This document shows, in pieces, positions 35,519-47,801 of a DNA stretch of 64,000 nucleotides. Source of the DNA: Bacillota bacterium (GTDB lineage Bacteria > Bacillota > Clostridia > Acetivibrionales > DSM-1351). The notes below the pieces were generated by a model, which was not told the origin of the DNA, did no database searches, and saw only the letters and a program-made list of their open reading frames with translations. Both the position numbers and the translations under genes were made by a program. Numbering within the stretch: the stretch's first letter is position 1; every line of letters starts with the position of its first letter. The stretch spans positions 1-64,000 of the forward strand of contig JAEZUC010000026.1 in assembly GCA_023443515.1 (NCBI GenBank), written 5' to 3'.

Positions 35519-36139
35519 TTAAAGTAGTTCCTTCAGGTATAAATTTATTTGTGAAGATATTTCTTCTATTGATTTTGATGCATCTATTGTCTTAATTCTA
35601 TCGGGATATAGCAAGGACATTTTTTTGTATCCTTCGTATACCCTCATATGAAAATCCATTTTTTCCTGTTCTATCCTGTCTGCACCGGTTGACTTTATCC
35701 TTCTTTCTATTGCCAACCGCGGGTCTAGATCCAGGAAAAATGTAATATCGGGTACTACACCATCAACCGCTGCCCTGTTTACATCAGCTACAGTTTTCAG
35801 GTCAACACCTCTCCCACATCCCTGGTATGCATAGCTTGAATCTACAAACCTATCACATATGACATACTTACCGTTTTCTAAAGCGGGTCTTATTACCTGG
35901 GAAACATGCTGGGCTCTGGCTGCAGCGTAAAGCATCATTTCTGTTAGGGGTGAAATATCACTGTTTCTGGGATCAAGAATCAAGTCCCTGATCATTTCGC
36001 TAATTTCGGTGCCTCCGGGTTCTCTGGACAGTACAACATCAATTCCCGTGTCATTTAAAAATTGTTCCATCAGCTTAATCTGAGTTGTCTTTCCGGACCC
36101 ATCAGTTCCTTCAACAGTTATAAATAAACCTTTACGCAT
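35519..36139 (-). CDS. tmk: thymidylate kinase
   Basis: 206 residues. Phosphorylates dTMP to dTDP with ATP. Motifs are the P-loop VEGTDGSGKTT (about 8-18), SREPGGTEISEMIRDL (about 38-53), CDRFVDSSYAYQG (DRF/Y motif, about 93-105) and a lid RRIKSTGADRIE near 147. GGAGG precedes the ATG at 36139. First of the cluster tmk-darA-yaaR-holB-ricT; the decarboxylase gene lies upstream, 51 bases away. Confidence 0.96.
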   Translation of the reverse strand: MRKGLFITVEGTDGSGKTTQIKLMEQFLNDTGIDVVLSREPGGTEISEMIRDLILDPRNSDISPLTEMMLYAAARAQHVSQVIRPALENGKYVICDRFVDSSYAYQGCGRGVDLKTVADVNRAAVDGVVPDITFFLDLDPRLAIERRIKSTGADRIEQEKMDFHMRVYEGYKKMSLLYPDRIKTIDASKSIEEISSQINLYLKELL

Positions 36140-36190
36140 TATATAACCTCCAACTGTTTTATCTTTTGTTGATACATGAATTATAACACA

Positions 36191-37633
36191 TTATTTTACA
36201 ACTTGGACACTATTATTATTGCCAACGCCGTTAACCTTTCCGCCCAATTTGATAATGGATTCTATGTAGCTTATCTTTGAACCGTCAATTATTTCTCCCG
36301 GGTACAAAACCGGAATCCCGGGAGGATACGGAGTAACTACTCCTGCACATATCCTTCCTAAACAAGCTTTTAATTCCTTCTGCTCCTTTTGTGCAGCATA
36401 GGCTTCATATGGACTTAATGCCGGTAATACACCAATCGTTTTCTGTACACCCGCCAAACTGCGTATTTTTTCAGCTTGCCTTCCCCATCCGCTATCAAAA
36501 GGTATTTGAGCCAGCTTCCACAAACTTTCATAGAGTCTTTCAAAAGTACTTCTGTCATCAGCTGTTGTTGTAATTAATACAAGGTTTTCGTAATCAGCCA
36601 TTTCTACCTGAATAGACAACTCTGTTCTCAGCACTGCTTCTGCGTCATATCCGCCGATACCGAGTCCTGATATATTTAATACCAACCTTGTGGCATCCTG
36701 TATTGTATTAATACCCAGATACTTGCCTTCTAAAACCTTATAACCATGTATTTGAGCAATCCTGTTTTTAAAAGTATTGATTTCATCAATCAAATGCGAA
36801 AGTTTTTCTTTACCTTCCGTTTGCATAAGCTCTCTTGCAATATCCAGATACGTCATTATAATATATGATGGACTTGAAGTTTGGAGCATGGCTAAATTAA
36901 ATCTGATTTTTTCTATGTCAATAAGGGAGCCATTTATATGCATATACGCACCCTGTGTAACTGCCGGAAGCGTTTTATGAGCACTTTGTATAACAATGTC
37001 TGCTTTGTATCTGTTGGCTGAAGGAGGCAGTATTGGACTGAATGCCAGATGCGCACCATGAGCCTCATCTACAATCAAGGGCTTTCCATGGGAATGAACT
37101 ACTTTGACTATAGCCTCAATATCACTGCATATACCGTAATAATTTGGCCTTGTTATAAGTACGGCTGCTGCATCAGGGTGTATACAAAGAGCCTTTTCAA
37201 TACTTTGTGCTGTTATTCCTTCATTTATTCCAAACTTTCTGTTGTATTCGGGATATATAAATACCGGTTCTGCCCCGGACATGATCAGCCCTGATACTAC
37301 AGATTTGTGTGAATCTCTTCCAATTATTATTTTTTGCCCCCGTGTGCAAACACTCATAAGAGAAGCTTGAATCCCGCAGGTTGAGCCATTTACAAGAAAA
37401 AAGGTACTATCTGCTCCAAAGGCCGTTGCTGCCAGCTCCTGAGCTTCTTTTATTATTCCCTCGGGATAATGAAGGTAGTCCGTACCCCCAATCTCTGTTA
37501 CGTCAAGTTTGAGAATATCTGTAGCTAGTGACTGTGGAATCCCTCTTGACAGCTTGTGACCAGGCATATGAAATATATTGATATTTTCTTTTGCATATTT
37601 TCTTAAATAATTATATATTGGCAAGTTATACAC
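36191..37633 (-). CDS. Orn/Lys/Arg decarboxylase (YaaO/SpeA type)
   Basis: 480 residues. A PLP enzyme that removes CO2 from arginine, lysine or ornithine to begin polyamine synthesis; the aspartate-aminotransferase-like type found in Bacillus YaaO and SpeA. Seen: NIFHMPGHKLSRG at the start, LVNGSTCGIQASLM, IVDEAHGAH (PLP Asp) and the PLP lysine in IQSAHKTLP (Lys220). A C-terminal domain ends with GVVTPYPPGIPVLYPGE. The start is a GTG at 37633. A folded leader lies just upstream. Substrate cannot be fixed from sequence alone. Confidence 0.9.
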   Translation of the reverse strand: MYNLPIYNYLRKYAKENINIFHMPGHKLSRGIPQSLATDILKLDVTEIGGTDYLHYPEGIIKEAQELAATAFGADSTFFLVNGSTCGIQASLMSVCTRGQKIIIGRDSHKSVVSGLIMSGAEPVFIYPEYNRKFGINEGITAQSIEKALCIHPDAAAVLITRPNYYGICSDIEAIVKVVHSHGKPLIVDEAHGAHLAFSPILPPSANRYKADIVIQSAHKTLPAVTQGAYMHINGSLIDIEKIRFNLAMLQTSSPSYIIMTYLDIARELMQTEGKEKLSHLIDEINTFKNRIAQIHGYKVLEGKYLGINTIQDATRLVLNISGLGIGGYDAEAVLRTELSIQVEMADYENLVLITTTADDRSTFERLYESLWKLAQIPFDSGWGRQAEKIRSLAGVQKTIGVLPALSPYEAYAAQKEQKELKACLGRICAGVVTPYPPGIPVLYPGEIIDGSKISYIESIIKLGGKVNGVGNNNSVQVVK

Positions 37634-37681
37634 TTTTTAAGCCTTCACCCTTTTCTAATTTCCCTTATAAAACCATAGTTT

Positions 37682-37740
37682 ATGCATTTCAAGCCGGGTA
37701 TGGCTTTGCTTTCTGCCAACACCCGGCCTGCATGACCCGG
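37682..37740 (-). promoter_or_regulatory. structured leader of the decarboxylase gene
   Basis: GCCGGGT / ACCCGGC plus TGGC / GCCA and outer ATGCA / TGCAT form a compound hairpin about 50 bases before the decarboxylase start (minus strand reading). CCGGGT occurs twice while its partner ACCCGG occurs once, so two alternative pairings exist. No T-run follows. It could be a regulatory leader or the end of the GH2 transcript. Confidence 0.4.
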
Positions 37741-37796
37741 TTCATATATCTATTTTACTTATTAAAGACATTCTTTACAACCTGCAGTCATAAGAC

Positions 37797-40877
<3,081 letters not shown>

Positions 40878-41006
40878 TTACAGCCGAGTATTGAGTATCT
40901 GATATAAATTATAACTCGAATTTATTGTAACCATTTTAATAAATCTCACAAAATTAGTATGTGCAAAGATTCAGTTATTGAATCCTAAAGGAAAAAAGAA
41001 TAAAAA

Positions 41007-41058
41007 AATATTACCGGACAAATTTGAAGTTTGAGAAGGTCAATCGTCCGGTAATATT
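41007..41058 (-). terminator. terminator after the GH10 gene
   Basis: AATATTACCGGAC / GTCCGGTAATATT is a perfect 13-bp stem with a 26-base loop and a T-run on the minus strand. It partly insulates GH10 from GH2. Confidence 0.7.
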
Positions 41059-41077
41059 CTATAACACTACACTACTA

Positions 41078-42316
41078 TTAAATTTTTAGTTTGACAGTCT
41101 CATTTGAGCTATCAAGCGTAAAACCAAGTCTTTTTCCCTGGCAAGAAACCTCATAATCACCAAAGAATCCGGAAACAGTAAGTTCTCCGTTTTCATCAGT
41201 CATATACTTAGTCGGCTTCATCCACCATTCGTCTTTTACAAGTTTGTGTATTTCATCATACACAGGCTTAACCCTGTTATCAACAGTGATAAATCCTGAT
41301 GGTGCACCCAACCAAGCTCCATCCGCAAAATCCCACCATGTAACGGATTCAACTTTCGGATGAGCAAAAAGTGTTTTATAATGCAATACAGCTTCTCTTG
41401 CTTGTCTGTCCTCACCTTCTGTAGTTGAAGGCCATTCTTTTACTTGAAAATCATTGAGGTCTTCAATTTCAGGAGGTATCAACTGTCCCGAAACCAAAGT
41501 ATTCTCTGTAAAGTGAAGTGGAAGATTAAACCTGGAGAACCTTTCAAGTACCTCTAAAGTCTTTTCAACGCCCCAGTATCCCTGATGCATATGAGATTGT
41601 ATTCCTATTGCATCAATAGGTACCCCCGCCTCAATAAGTCCTTCCAACAAAATCGCATAGGATTCTGAAGTGTTGAAGTCATTAATCAACAGTGTAGCAC
41701 CCGGATTTGCTTTTTTGGCTTCATTGAACACCTTGCTAACCAGTTTTATACGTCCAAGTTCCTTGCAAATCCTTGTGATTCCGTTATCATATTTATCAAA
41801 AACAGGCATAATTACAACTTCATTTATTGCGTCCCAAATATCTATCAGGCCTTTGAACTCTGAAACATCACGGTCAATGCGATTCATCTGGGCCGTAAGT
41901 ATTTCTTCATTTGTCATATCTAGCAACCAAGGTGCTGTAACTGAGTGCCAGCACAACGGATGCCCCTTTAACAAAAGTCCCTTTGAAGCCAGCCATTGAG
42001 CTGCTTTCTTTGCCTCATTTATCATGGGCTGACCCTTTATGCGTTCATATAGACCCCAGTAAAAAGGTACAGTCGTGTAGTTAAACAAACTAAAGAACTT
42101 CTCAAATCGTTGTTCTGCACGTTCTTTTTCTTCATCCTTAAATATGTTATTAACATATGGAATCGCATCAAATTGTGCACAACCAAACAGGAATTTATGC
42201 TTTGTCTGCTCAACAACTACCTCTGTATTTCTTAAAGCACTGCCGTCCGGTCCCGAAAGTTTAATGGTCTTTGTTGCTGTTCTATGGCTATACTTGCTGT
42301 TATTAACAATACTCAT
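41078..42316 (-). CDS. intracellular GH10 xylanase
   Basis: 412 residues with no signal peptide and no carbohydrate-binding or dockerin domain, so cytosolic rather than cellulosomal. GH10 endo-beta-1,4-xylanases cut xylan and xylo-oligosaccharides by a retaining mechanism. Acid/base Glu166 lies in WDAINEVV and nucleophile Glu271 in LHFTENTL; HPLCWH (119-124) lines the -1 site. The C-terminal end (about 360-412) adds a small beta domain. AAGGAG precedes the ATG at 42316, 27 bases after the permease gene, so it is the last gene of the importer operon. It likely shortens imported oligosaccharides; activity is inferred from family. Confidence 0.93.
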   Translation of the reverse strand: MSIVNNSKYSHRTATKTIKLSGPDGSALRNTEVVVEQTKHKFLFGCAQFDAIPYVNNIFKDEEKERAEQRFEKFFSLFNYTTVPFYWGLYERIKGQPMINEAKKAAQWLASKGLLLKGHPLCWHSVTAPWLLDMTNEEILTAQMNRIDRDVSEFKGLIDIWDAINEVVIMPVFDKYDNGITRICKELGRIKLVSKVFNEAKKANPGATLLINDFNTSESYAILLEGLIEAGVPIDAIGIQSHMHQGYWGVEKTLEVLERFSRFNLPLHFTENTLVSGQLIPPEIEDLNDFQVKEWPSTTEGEDRQAREAVLHYKTLFAHPKVESVTWWDFADGAWLGAPSGFITVDNRVKPVYDEIHKLVKDEWWMKPTKYMTDENGELTVSGFFGDYEVSCQGKRLGFTLDSSNETVKLKI

Positions 42317-42343
42317 TATTCCTTCTCCTTCACGGAAATGGGA

Positions 42344-43258
42344 TTATTCTTTAACTCCACCAACATTCAAACCTACTACGAAGTATCTTTGCAGGAATGG
42401 GTATACAACAATTATCGGAACAGCTGCTACTATTGTGATAGCTGCCCTTATTGACAAGGACGTAACCATAGTATCTGCAGTTTGCGAATTGGCTCCCACA
42501 CCCGCTGCCAAGGCTGGATTTGCATTAAAGTTCTGTGTCGAACTCAGCAGCTTCATCAACTCATATTGCAACGTACTAAGGTTCTGCTTCGATGAACAAT
42601 ACAGGAAGGTATCAAACCATGTATTCCACGCACCAACTGCAACAAATAGTGCAATTGTAGCCAGTACCGGTTTACAAAGTGGAAAGATTACCTGCATAAA
42701 TATTCTGAAATCACCAGCTCCGTCTATTCTTGCAGATTCAACAAAGCTTTCAGGTATACCTATAATAAAGGTTCTAATTACGATCATGTTAAACGCTGCT
42801 ATCATTGATGGCAGTACATATACCCAGAAGCTGTTCAACAAATGCAAGTTCTTTATTAAGAAGTAGTTAGGTATTATACCTGCATTAAAATACATTGTTA
42901 AAACAAATATTACTGTTATAGGCTTTCTGAATACATATTCCTTTCTACTTAGCGTAAAGGATAGCATTGTAGTTAAGAATAAGTTCAGCACTGTAGAAAG
43001 TACTGTTCTTTCTACTGATACCAAAAATGCATGAAATACATTACCGCCTATGAATATAGCTTTGTAATTCTGCAATGAAAATTCTCTGGGCCAAAGGTAT
43101 ATTCCACCTCTTAAAGTATCAACTCCATTGTTAAAAGATATTGCAAGTGTATTTAAAAATGGATAGAGAGTGACTATAATGAGTGTAGCCATGAAGACAA
43201 AATTAAAAGTATTAAAAACTGCGTCTCCTATCCTTACGGGTTTTCGTCGATTAATCAT
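42344..43258 (-). CDS. ABC sugar permease (LplC/YtcP type)
   Basis: 304 residues with six transmembrane segments. The inner-membrane partner of a CUT1-type carbohydrate importer. The EAA loop for ATPase contact is ESARIDGAGDFRIFMQVIF (about 193-211). The N-terminus (GDAVFNTFNFVFMATLI) and the end (QRYFVVGLNVGGVKE) are typical of LplC/YtcP. GGAGG precedes the ATG at 43258, which follows the other permease closely. Works with the binding lipoprotein upstream; no ATPase gene lies in the cluster. Confidence 0.93.
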   Translation of the reverse strand: MINRRKPVRIGDAVFNTFNFVFMATLIIVTLYPFLNTLAISFNNGVDTLRGGIYLWPREFSLQNYKAIFIGGNVFHAFLVSVERTVLSTVLNLFLTTMLSFTLSRKEYVFRKPITVIFVLTMYFNAGIIPNYFLIKNLHLLNSFWVYVLPSMIAAFNMIVIRTFIIGIPESFVESARIDGAGDFRIFMQVIFPLCKPVLATIALFVAVGAWNTWFDTFLYCSSKQNLSTLQYELMKLLSSTQNFNANPALAAGVGANSQTADTMVTSLSIRAAITIVAAVPIIVVYPFLQRYFVVGLNVGGVKE

Positions 43259-43267
43259 AGTACCTCC

Positions 43268-44239
43268 TTAGATAAGCCTTTCTTCGCCTAATCTCTTAGC
43301 AACATTATTGGCAATGAATAGCATAATAATTGCAATTACACTCTTAAATATACCGGCTGCTGTTGCAAGCGAATAGTTGAACTGGTTAATACCATACTTG
43401 ATAACATAGATATCTATAGTTTCAGACCAATCTAAAACAGGTCCTTTTCCTAACAGGTACTGAATTTCAAAACCTGCTTCCATAACATGACCTATAGACA
43501 TTATCAGAAGTACTACAAATGTAGCTTTAATTCCCGGAAGTGTAACATGCCACATTTTCCTAAATCTTCCCGCTCCATCCAGGCCTGCAGCCTCATATAA
43601 AGCAGGGTCAATGGCTGTTATCGCGCCCAGGTAAATTATTGTGTTCCACCCAAGTTCTTTCCATACGTTGGTGGCACCTACAATCCCCCAGAAGTATTTT
43701 CCTTCACTTAGCCAATTAATTGGAGAATTTATTATACCTAATTTCACCAGTACTATGTTTACAATACCTCCCTCAGTAGAAAGGCAAGTAGCCACAATAC
43801 CTGTTACAATTACCCAAGATAAAAAGTGTGGTAAATAAGATATAGTCTGAACAGTTCTTTTGAAGAAAATGTTCTTAATTTCGTTTAAAAGTAGTGCAAG
43901 TATTATTGCTGTAACATAACTTAATATCAGGTTTATGAAACTCATACTAATTGTATTTCTAAAATCTCTTATAAAATTTTCGTCTTTAAAAAGATATTTA
44001 AAGTTATCGAGACCAACCCACTTCTGTTCAAAAAAACTCTTTGCTGGTTTATAATTCTGGAAAGCCATTAGCCAGCCCCAAATCGGTACATACGAAAATA
44101 TTAAAATATAAATAAGCATAGGTACGGACATAAATATAAGTTGCTTTTGCCTTACAAGCGTATCCCAGGTTATTTTTTGTCCCATACTTTTTTTGCTTTG
44201 TAATTTATTATCAGCTAAAGCTGTTACATTATTAGCCAT
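43268..44239 (-). CDS. ABC sugar permease (LplB type)
   Basis: 323 residues with six transmembrane segments after a cytosolic start of about 30 residues. Forms the channel with the neighbouring permease. EAA loop YEAAGLDGAGRFRKMWHVTL (about 214-233). FSYVPIWGWLMAFQNYKPAK is typical of LplB proteins. GGGGGG precedes the ATG at 44239. The gap to the binding-protein gene holds a strong stem-loop. Confidence 0.93.
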   Translation of the reverse strand: MANNVTALADNKLQSKKSMGQKITWDTLVRQKQLIFMSVPMLIYILIFSYVPIWGWLMAFQNYKPAKSFFEQKWVGLDNFKYLFKDENFIRDFRNTISMSFINLILSYVTAIILALLLNEIKNIFFKRTVQTISYLPHFLSWVIVTGIVATCLSTEGGIVNIVLVKLGIINSPINWLSEGKYFWGIVGATNVWKELGWNTIIYLGAITAIDPALYEAAGLDGAGRFRKMWHVTLPGIKATFVVLLIMSIGHVMEAGFEIQYLLGKGPVLDWSETIDIYVIKYGINQFNYSLATAAGIFKSVIAIIMLFIANNVAKRLGEERLI

Positions 44240-44280
44240 ACTGCCCCCCAGTAAATCAAGTCATTAGATTTTTTAAATAC

Positions 44281-44311
44281 CCATTGGAGCATAATACATA
44301 TGCTCCAATGG
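44281..44311 (-). other. 13-bp stem-loop after the binding-protein gene
   Basis: CCATTGGAGCATA / TATGCTCCAATGG is a perfect 13-bp stem with a 5-base loop. No T-run follows on the minus strand. It lies between the binding protein and the first permease and probably stabilises the upstream mRNA or limits read-through. Confidence 0.7.
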
Positions 44312-44323
44312 ACTTTAACTATC

Positions 44324-46027
44324 TTACTTCCAGTTTTCAGCTCTCCACTTGAGTTGATCATTTACTCTATCAAGATATGCTTGAATATCTTCTTTGTGGA
44401 GTTGATTTACATAGTCATCCCATACACTGTCAAACTTATCAGGTTTAGCAAGTATTGCTTTTGGTAAGAACTTAGTTCCTATATCACCAATTTTTGTATT
44501 TGCCATGCTTGCAGGTGAACCGTCAACAAGATCTATCTGCCATGCTGGGTATGAAATTCTGTTTTCAGGAGCAGGGCTGAAGAAATCAGACTGCTGATCA
44601 TATCCATATGCCTTTAAGAAATCTTTATCGTACTGATCAAGTGCATCATAGTATTCTTTTGGCTGTCCACCAGGGCCGGTAGCATTTCCATCGTCAAATG
44701 TACCTTCCATCTTAGGGCCATAGTACCAGAGGGTATGAGCCATGTTTCCAAGTCTCCATGTCTGGTCATTGTAGTTTACACGTTGCTGAGGAGTCATGTA
44801 GAACATACCCGCATCATCAACCATGTAGTCTTCCCCTTCGATTCCCCAGCCGAGAATCTTCTGCCATTTTTCTGTAAGTAATGCATCGAAGAATTTAATA
44901 ATTCTTTCAGGATTCTTTGCACTCTTTGTGATAGCAAAACCTGTGTTAACATTAAGAACAGGTCTGTCCATGTAGTAATCCTGAGTTCCTTCATCGAATA
45001 CTAAAGGCAATGGAGCATATGTTCTTTCGAACTTCTTCTGTGTCTTCAATGTTAATTCTGCATTATTGAAATTCCAGTGCTGATCAAACATACCAAGAAC
45101 TCTACCACTTGAAAGCTTAGCTATATATTGGTCATAGTTCATAGTAAATGTTTCAGGATCAAGTAATCCCTTAGCATTTATTTCATTAAGTTTCTTATAG
45201 TATCTCTTTGCATAATCCTTATCCCAGAAGAATTCTGCTGTATTAGTCTCACTATTAACTACAACACCGCCATCGTTTGGATGACCAATCAAATGTTGAG
45301 GTGGGTTCTTTAGGCAGAAATCTCTCCAGCCTTCTGAAAGTACTTCAAATCCGATTGTTGGTTGTCCGTCTATTGTAGGATACTTTGCCTTGTACTTTTC
45401 TATAAGATCAAAGTACTGGTCAAGAGTTTTAACCTTTGGATAACCAGCATCCTTCAATACTGCTTTTTGTAAGAAGAAAGCAGGTCCTTCATTAACGTTT
45501 ACACTAAAATCATTGTAAAATACACCGTAGTCAGGCATTACATAGAAATGTCCGTCTGTAACATCCTTAACCTTGTTCTTAAATGGTTCATAGTGTTTTT
45601 TGAGGTTTGGAGCACTCTTATCGATTATGTCCTCTAAAGGAACTAAAGCACCTGCTCCTACAAACTTACTAACTATATCTGAGCTCATGGTTACAACGTC
45701 TGGATATTCTCCACCGGCAATCATAACGCCTATCTTCTGATTCTTGTCACCTACTAAATACTCAAAAGTACAAGTAACTCCAAGTTCTTCTTTAATTTTC
45801 TTGTAAATCTTGTTGTCAGGTGTTGGTGCCTGACCTGGGTCAGAGACAAAGAAACTTATCTCTATAGGATCCAGCTTATCAGCTGATGCTGAACCTGTCG
45901 CTGTTGCTGATCCAGAAGTTGAAGTAGAAGAGCTGCTATCGGAACCGCCACAACCTGTTAATACAAAGCTAACTGACAATAAACCTGTTAATAGTGCTAC
46001 TAGCCAATTTCTCTTTTTTAACATCAT
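44324..46027 (-). CDS. extracellular sugar-binding lipoprotein (LplA type)
   Basis: 567 residues. The signal peptide ends in LTGC (Cys26), so it is lipid-anchored outside the cell; a Ser/Thr/Ala-rich linker follows. The body is the long LplA/YtcQ class of extracellular solute-binding proteins with IEISFFVSDPGQAPTPDNK near the start and ITKSAKNPERIIKFFDALL near 370. GGAGGAG precedes ATG 46027. A promoter precedes it, and a stem-loop follows before the permeases, so it should be made in excess. The ligand is probably an oligosaccharide; the downstream xylanase and beta-galactosidase suggest a decorated xylo-oligosaccharide. Confidence 0.9.
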   Translation of the reverse strand: MMLKKRNWLVALLTGLLSVSFVLTGCGGSDSSSSTSTSGSATATGSASADKLDPIEISFFVSDPGQAPTPDNKIYKKIKEELGVTCTFEYLVGDKNQKIGVMIAGGEYPDVVTMSSDIVSKFVGAGALVPLEDIIDKSAPNLKKHYEPFKNKVKDVTDGHFYVMPDYGVFYNDFSVNVNEGPAFFLQKAVLKDAGYPKVKTLDQYFDLIEKYKAKYPTIDGQPTIGFEVLSEGWRDFCLKNPPQHLIGHPNDGGVVVNSETNTAEFFWDKDYAKRYYKKLNEINAKGLLDPETFTMNYDQYIAKLSSGRVLGMFDQHWNFNNAELTLKTQKKFERTYAPLPLVFDEGTQDYYMDRPVLNVNTGFAITKSAKNPERIIKFFDALLTEKWQKILGWGIEGEDYMVDDAGMFYMTPQQRVNYNDQTWRLGNMAHTLWYYGPKMEGTFDDGNATGPGGQPKEYYDALDQYDKDFLKAYGYDQQSDFFSPAPENRISYPAWQIDLVDGSPASMANTKIGDIGTKFLPKAILAKPDKFDSVWDDYVNQLHKEDIQAYLDRVNDQLKWRAENWK

Positions 46028-46091
46028 TTTTTCTCCTCCTTATTTATTTTTATAAGCAGAATCACATGAAAAGTAGTGATACTACACATTT

Positions 46092-46120
46092 ATTATCAGT
46101 TTTTAAGCGGTATATTTCAA
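46092..46120 (-). promoter_or_regulatory. SigA promoter of the binding-protein operon
   Basis: TTGAAA, 17 bases, GATAAT on the minus strand, about 65 bases before the binding-protein start. The YesN-type regulator gene upstream makes it a likely direct target. Confidence 0.65.
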
Positions 46121-46153
46121 TTTGCAAAAATAAAGATTTACTACCTAAAAATT

Positions 46154-47731
46154 TTAGTTCTTGTTATTTAACATAATTTTATAATCACTGGGCTTTATGG
46201 AAAACTTTTTTACAAATTGGTCAAGAAAATTGCTATATGAACTATATCCTACTCTCTCAGCAATTTCATGAACTTTTAGATTGGTATTCTCTATCAGGCT
46301 TTTGGCTTTTTCCATTCTGAGACCATGTAGATATTCATTGAAGCTGCATCCAAACCACTTGTTTATCTGGTGTCCCAGGTAGTTGGGGTGTATATAAAGT
46401 TTCTTGGAAATCTCCCTGATTGTCAGGTTTCTTGTGTAATTATTCCTTATATACTCCTCTACAAGCTTCATATCTGAATTTTTATTATTATTTTTTAAAC
46501 TTTTTGCATACATGCTGAATTTGGTACAATACTCGTTTGCCATGTTTTCCATTTCATCTATTATAAGGCTTTTTGCGAGTATTGCCGTTATTGAATCAAG
46601 CAGCGGTATCTGATCTGTATTGCCGCTCAAGCTGGTTACTATTGATATACTTTTGTATATGATATTAACCACATACATTTTGATAATTTCGGGAGCCGTA
46701 AATTCTCTGCGGAAATCCGAAAATACTTCTTCAATCGCTTTTCTAATTTTCTCTTCATCCAGGCTGTCAAGGGCATTATACATATCCTCGATTTTATAAA
46801 TTCCCTCAAAGCTGTAGTTAAGTGAAAAATCCTTTATGTTCTGATAGTAAATAATACTGCCGGTCGGACTGAAAAATCTATAGTCTATGGCTTTATGAGC
46901 CTGAGATGCAGACTCGGCAAGTCGTGAAAGTTCATTCACCGTGTTTCCCACACCTAAGTAGAATCCTTCCCCATAGAGTGTAGATACACTTGATTTTAGC
47001 GTTTCTATTACCTTATCTGTTTGCATTCCACTTATTGTGCAGATTACTATACCTTCCAACCCGGTATTTGTTAATATTGGATAAATATATATTCCCTCAA
47101 GATCTGTATTCATCATCTCTTTTAACATACCCAGGCTGTCCTCGCTGATATCATCGTTTTTTATGTCCACTGTTTCCCATACCTGAGGAGTACCCAAGCA
47201 TACATAAAACCAGCATGGCTTACTTTTCCATATGTCTGCCGGTATTCTGGGCCTAAGTTCATCTTCACTCAATTTTCCTAAAAGGAATTTTCCAAGTAGA
47301 TTCCCTATATCAGCACTTTTGTTATCAAGAGTTATTTTGCCAAGTTGGTATTTTTTTTCGAGTTTATCAGCTATTTCTATAAGTACTTCGGAAAACTCAT
47401 CCTTAAATACAGGCTTTAAAACATAATAGCGGATTCCATACTGCATAGCTTTTTTGGCATAGTCAAATTCATCATAGCCACTTACAATTATAAAAATAGT
47501 TTCCGGATTTACATTTTCAATAACGTTCCTTACCAGTTCCAGCCCATCCATTCCGGGCATCTTTATGTCTGTTACAACTAAGTCAGGCTTTATATCTTTT
47601 ATTTTCTTTAATGCTTCATCTCCATTCCCGCATTCACAACAAATAGTAAAACCAAGCTCTTCCCAATCTGCAACAATCTTCAATGCTTCAAGTGCCATAG
47701 GCTCATCATCTACAAGTAAAACCTTAAACAT
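46154..47731 (-). CDS. YesN-type response regulator (REC + AraC)
   Basis: 525 residues. Receiver domain 1-120 with phospho-acceptor Asp55 (VVTDIKMPG), acidic pair DDE at 8-10 and Lys in VLKPV. A long middle region (about 130-420) with a GGDEF-like but inactive fold, then an AraC helix-turn-helix domain (425-525: LTIREISKKLYIHPNYLG and HEIAERVGYSSYSNF). It binds DNA when phosphorylated by a YesM-type kinase. GGGGGAGG precedes the ATG at 47731. It lies 70 bases downstream of the kinase gene and directly upstream of the importer promoter at 46.1 kb. Confidence 0.92.
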   Translation of the reverse strand: MFKVLLVDDEPMALEALKIVADWEELGFTICCECGNGDEALKKIKDIKPDLVVTDIKMPGMDGLELVRNVIENVNPETIFIIVSGYDEFDYAKKAMQYGIRYYVLKPVFKDEFSEVLIEIADKLEKKYQLGKITLDNKSADIGNLLGKFLLGKLSEDELRPRIPADIWKSKPCWFYVCLGTPQVWETVDIKNDDISEDSLGMLKEMMNTDLEGIYIYPILTNTGLEGIVICTISGMQTDKVIETLKSSVSTLYGEGFYLGVGNTVNELSRLAESASQAHKAIDYRFFSPTGSIIYYQNIKDFSLNYSFEGIYKIEDMYNALDSLDEEKIRKAIEEVFSDFRREFTAPEIIKMYVVNIIYKSISIVTSLSGNTDQIPLLDSITAILAKSLIIDEMENMANEYCTKFSMYAKSLKNNNKNSDMKLVEEYIRNNYTRNLTIREISKKLYIHPNYLGHQINKWFGCSFNEYLHGLRMEKAKSLIENTNLKVHEIAERVGYSSYSNFLDQFVKKFSIKPSDYKIMLNNKN

Positions 47732-47801
47732 TAAAAAGCCTCCCCCATAAAACTTGCATTATGCTTTCTATAAATATATACCAAATATTGTATTATCCGA
47801 T

